5,078 bases of DNA from Chloroflexota bacterium (lineage in GTDB: Bacteria; Chloroflexota; Anaerolineae; B4-G1; SLSP01), in contig JAAZNO010000362.1 in NCBI GenBank assembly GCA_012798275.1, positions 1-5,078 of the forward strand, written 5' to 3'. This document shows, piece after piece, positions 4,594-5,078 of this stretch. A program made the position numbers and the translations under genes. Within the stretch, counting starts at the first letter, position 1; each line of letters starts with the position of its first letter. The notes beneath the pieces were generated by a model. The model worked only from the letters and a program-made list of their open reading frames with translations. It made no database searches and had not been told where the DNA came from.

Positions 4594-5078
4594 ATGGTAG
4601 CCATTGTCACCGATCGTGGAATCGTCCACTATGAAGCCATCGGACGCGGCAAGCCGGTGATCTTGCTGCATTGCTGGTTGGGTTCGTGGAGCTATTGGCT
4701 TCCCACGATGCAGCTGTTGGCTTCCAGGTACAAGACCTACGCGCTTGATTTCTGGGGCTTTGGCGAGTCGGCTAAACACGGGGCATTCACCGTCGGCGAA
4801 TATGTGGAGATGGTGAATCAGTTCATGGAACGCCTGGGTGTGGAGCGTGCGCCGGTGATGGGGCACTCGATGGGGGGGACCGTCTCGCTGAGTCTGGCGT
4901 TGATGTATCCACAGCGGGTCTCGCGCGTGGCGGTGACAGGCTCCCCCGTGGTCGGTTCAGGGCTGGCGGTGCCGCTCAAACTGGCCGGTAACCGGCGCAT
5001 TGCCGGATTGCTGTATCGGTTCCCGCGCGCTTTCGCTTTTGGGATGCGGATCGCCTCGCGGTTTTACGCCCGCGACTG
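4594..5078 (+). CDS. Alpha/beta hydrolase, N-terminal part (3' end beyond window)
   Basis: The frame is open from ATG 4594 to the right edge, giving 161 residues of a protein usually about 260-300 long. It has the alpha/beta hydrolase start: a strand pair IVHYEAIGRGKPVILLH (10-26), the oxyanion region HCWLGSWSYW (26-35), ALDFWGFGES after the next strand, and the nucleophile elbow GHSMGG (90-95) with Ser92. The catalytic acid and His should lie past the window. The usual HG dipeptide before the oxyanion loop is HC here. No signal peptide is seen, so it is probably cytosolic. Substrate cannot be told; the fold covers esterases, lipases, C-C hydrolases and dehalogenases. A purine-rich GGGGAGAGG (4571-4579) lies 14 nt upstream, rather far for a ribosome site. 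An in-frame TAG at 4561 bars a much longer N-terminus. An ATG at 4589 in another frame stops after three codons. Confidence 0.9.
   Translation, partial: MVAIVTDRGIVHYEAIGRGKPVILLHCWLGSWSYWLPTMQLLASRYKTYALDFWGFGESAKHGAFTVGEYVEMVNQFMERLGVERAPVMGHSMGGTVSLSLALMYPQRVSRVAVTGSPVVGSGLAVPLKLAGNRRIAGLLYRFPRAFAFGMRIASRFYARD

Overview
The window looks like a GC-rich chromosomal segment of a bacterium, probably of the Chloroflexota. This is inferred from remembered resemblance of the proteins: a class II HMG-CoA reductase as in mevalonate-using Chloroflexi, a DUF4388 protein paired with a Ras-like GTPase, and an alpha/beta hydrolase with a 'WLGSW.YW' N-terminal signature. No database comparison was possible, so the lineage is tentative.

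Layout. Positions 1-542 (minus strand) hold the first 180 codons of a class II HMG-CoA reductase (mvaA); the rest lies beyond the left edge. A divergent intergenic region of about 640 bp follows (543-1181). It contains a probable mvaA promoter with a 10-bp-period direct repeat, a weak inverted repeat, a compact MITE/REP-like element built from two perfect GC-rich palindromes (about 914-1022), and a recN upstream region with a perfect 8-bp dyad and an exact 12-bp tandem duplication. On the plus strand come complete recN (1182-3017), a DUF4388 protein (3097-3957), a small Ras-like GTPase (3961-4500, only 3 bp after the previous stop) and the first 161 codons of an alpha/beta hydrolase (4594 to the right edge).

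Functional reading. recN encodes the SMC-like double-strand-break repair ATPase and seems to stand under its own upstream control. The recN-DUF4388 gap has a perfect TATAAT, so the DUF4388/GTPase pair probably has its own promoter and is a separate two-gene unit. The tight spacing and domain content suggest a GTPase switch and a partner protein: a DUF4388 sensor/adaptor body, a winged-helix-like domain, a polar linker and a C-terminal basic amphipathic helix. This pair is the least understood and most interesting coding content. The hydrolase is probably independently expressed, and mvaA serves isoprenoid (mevalonate) metabolism on the opposite strand.
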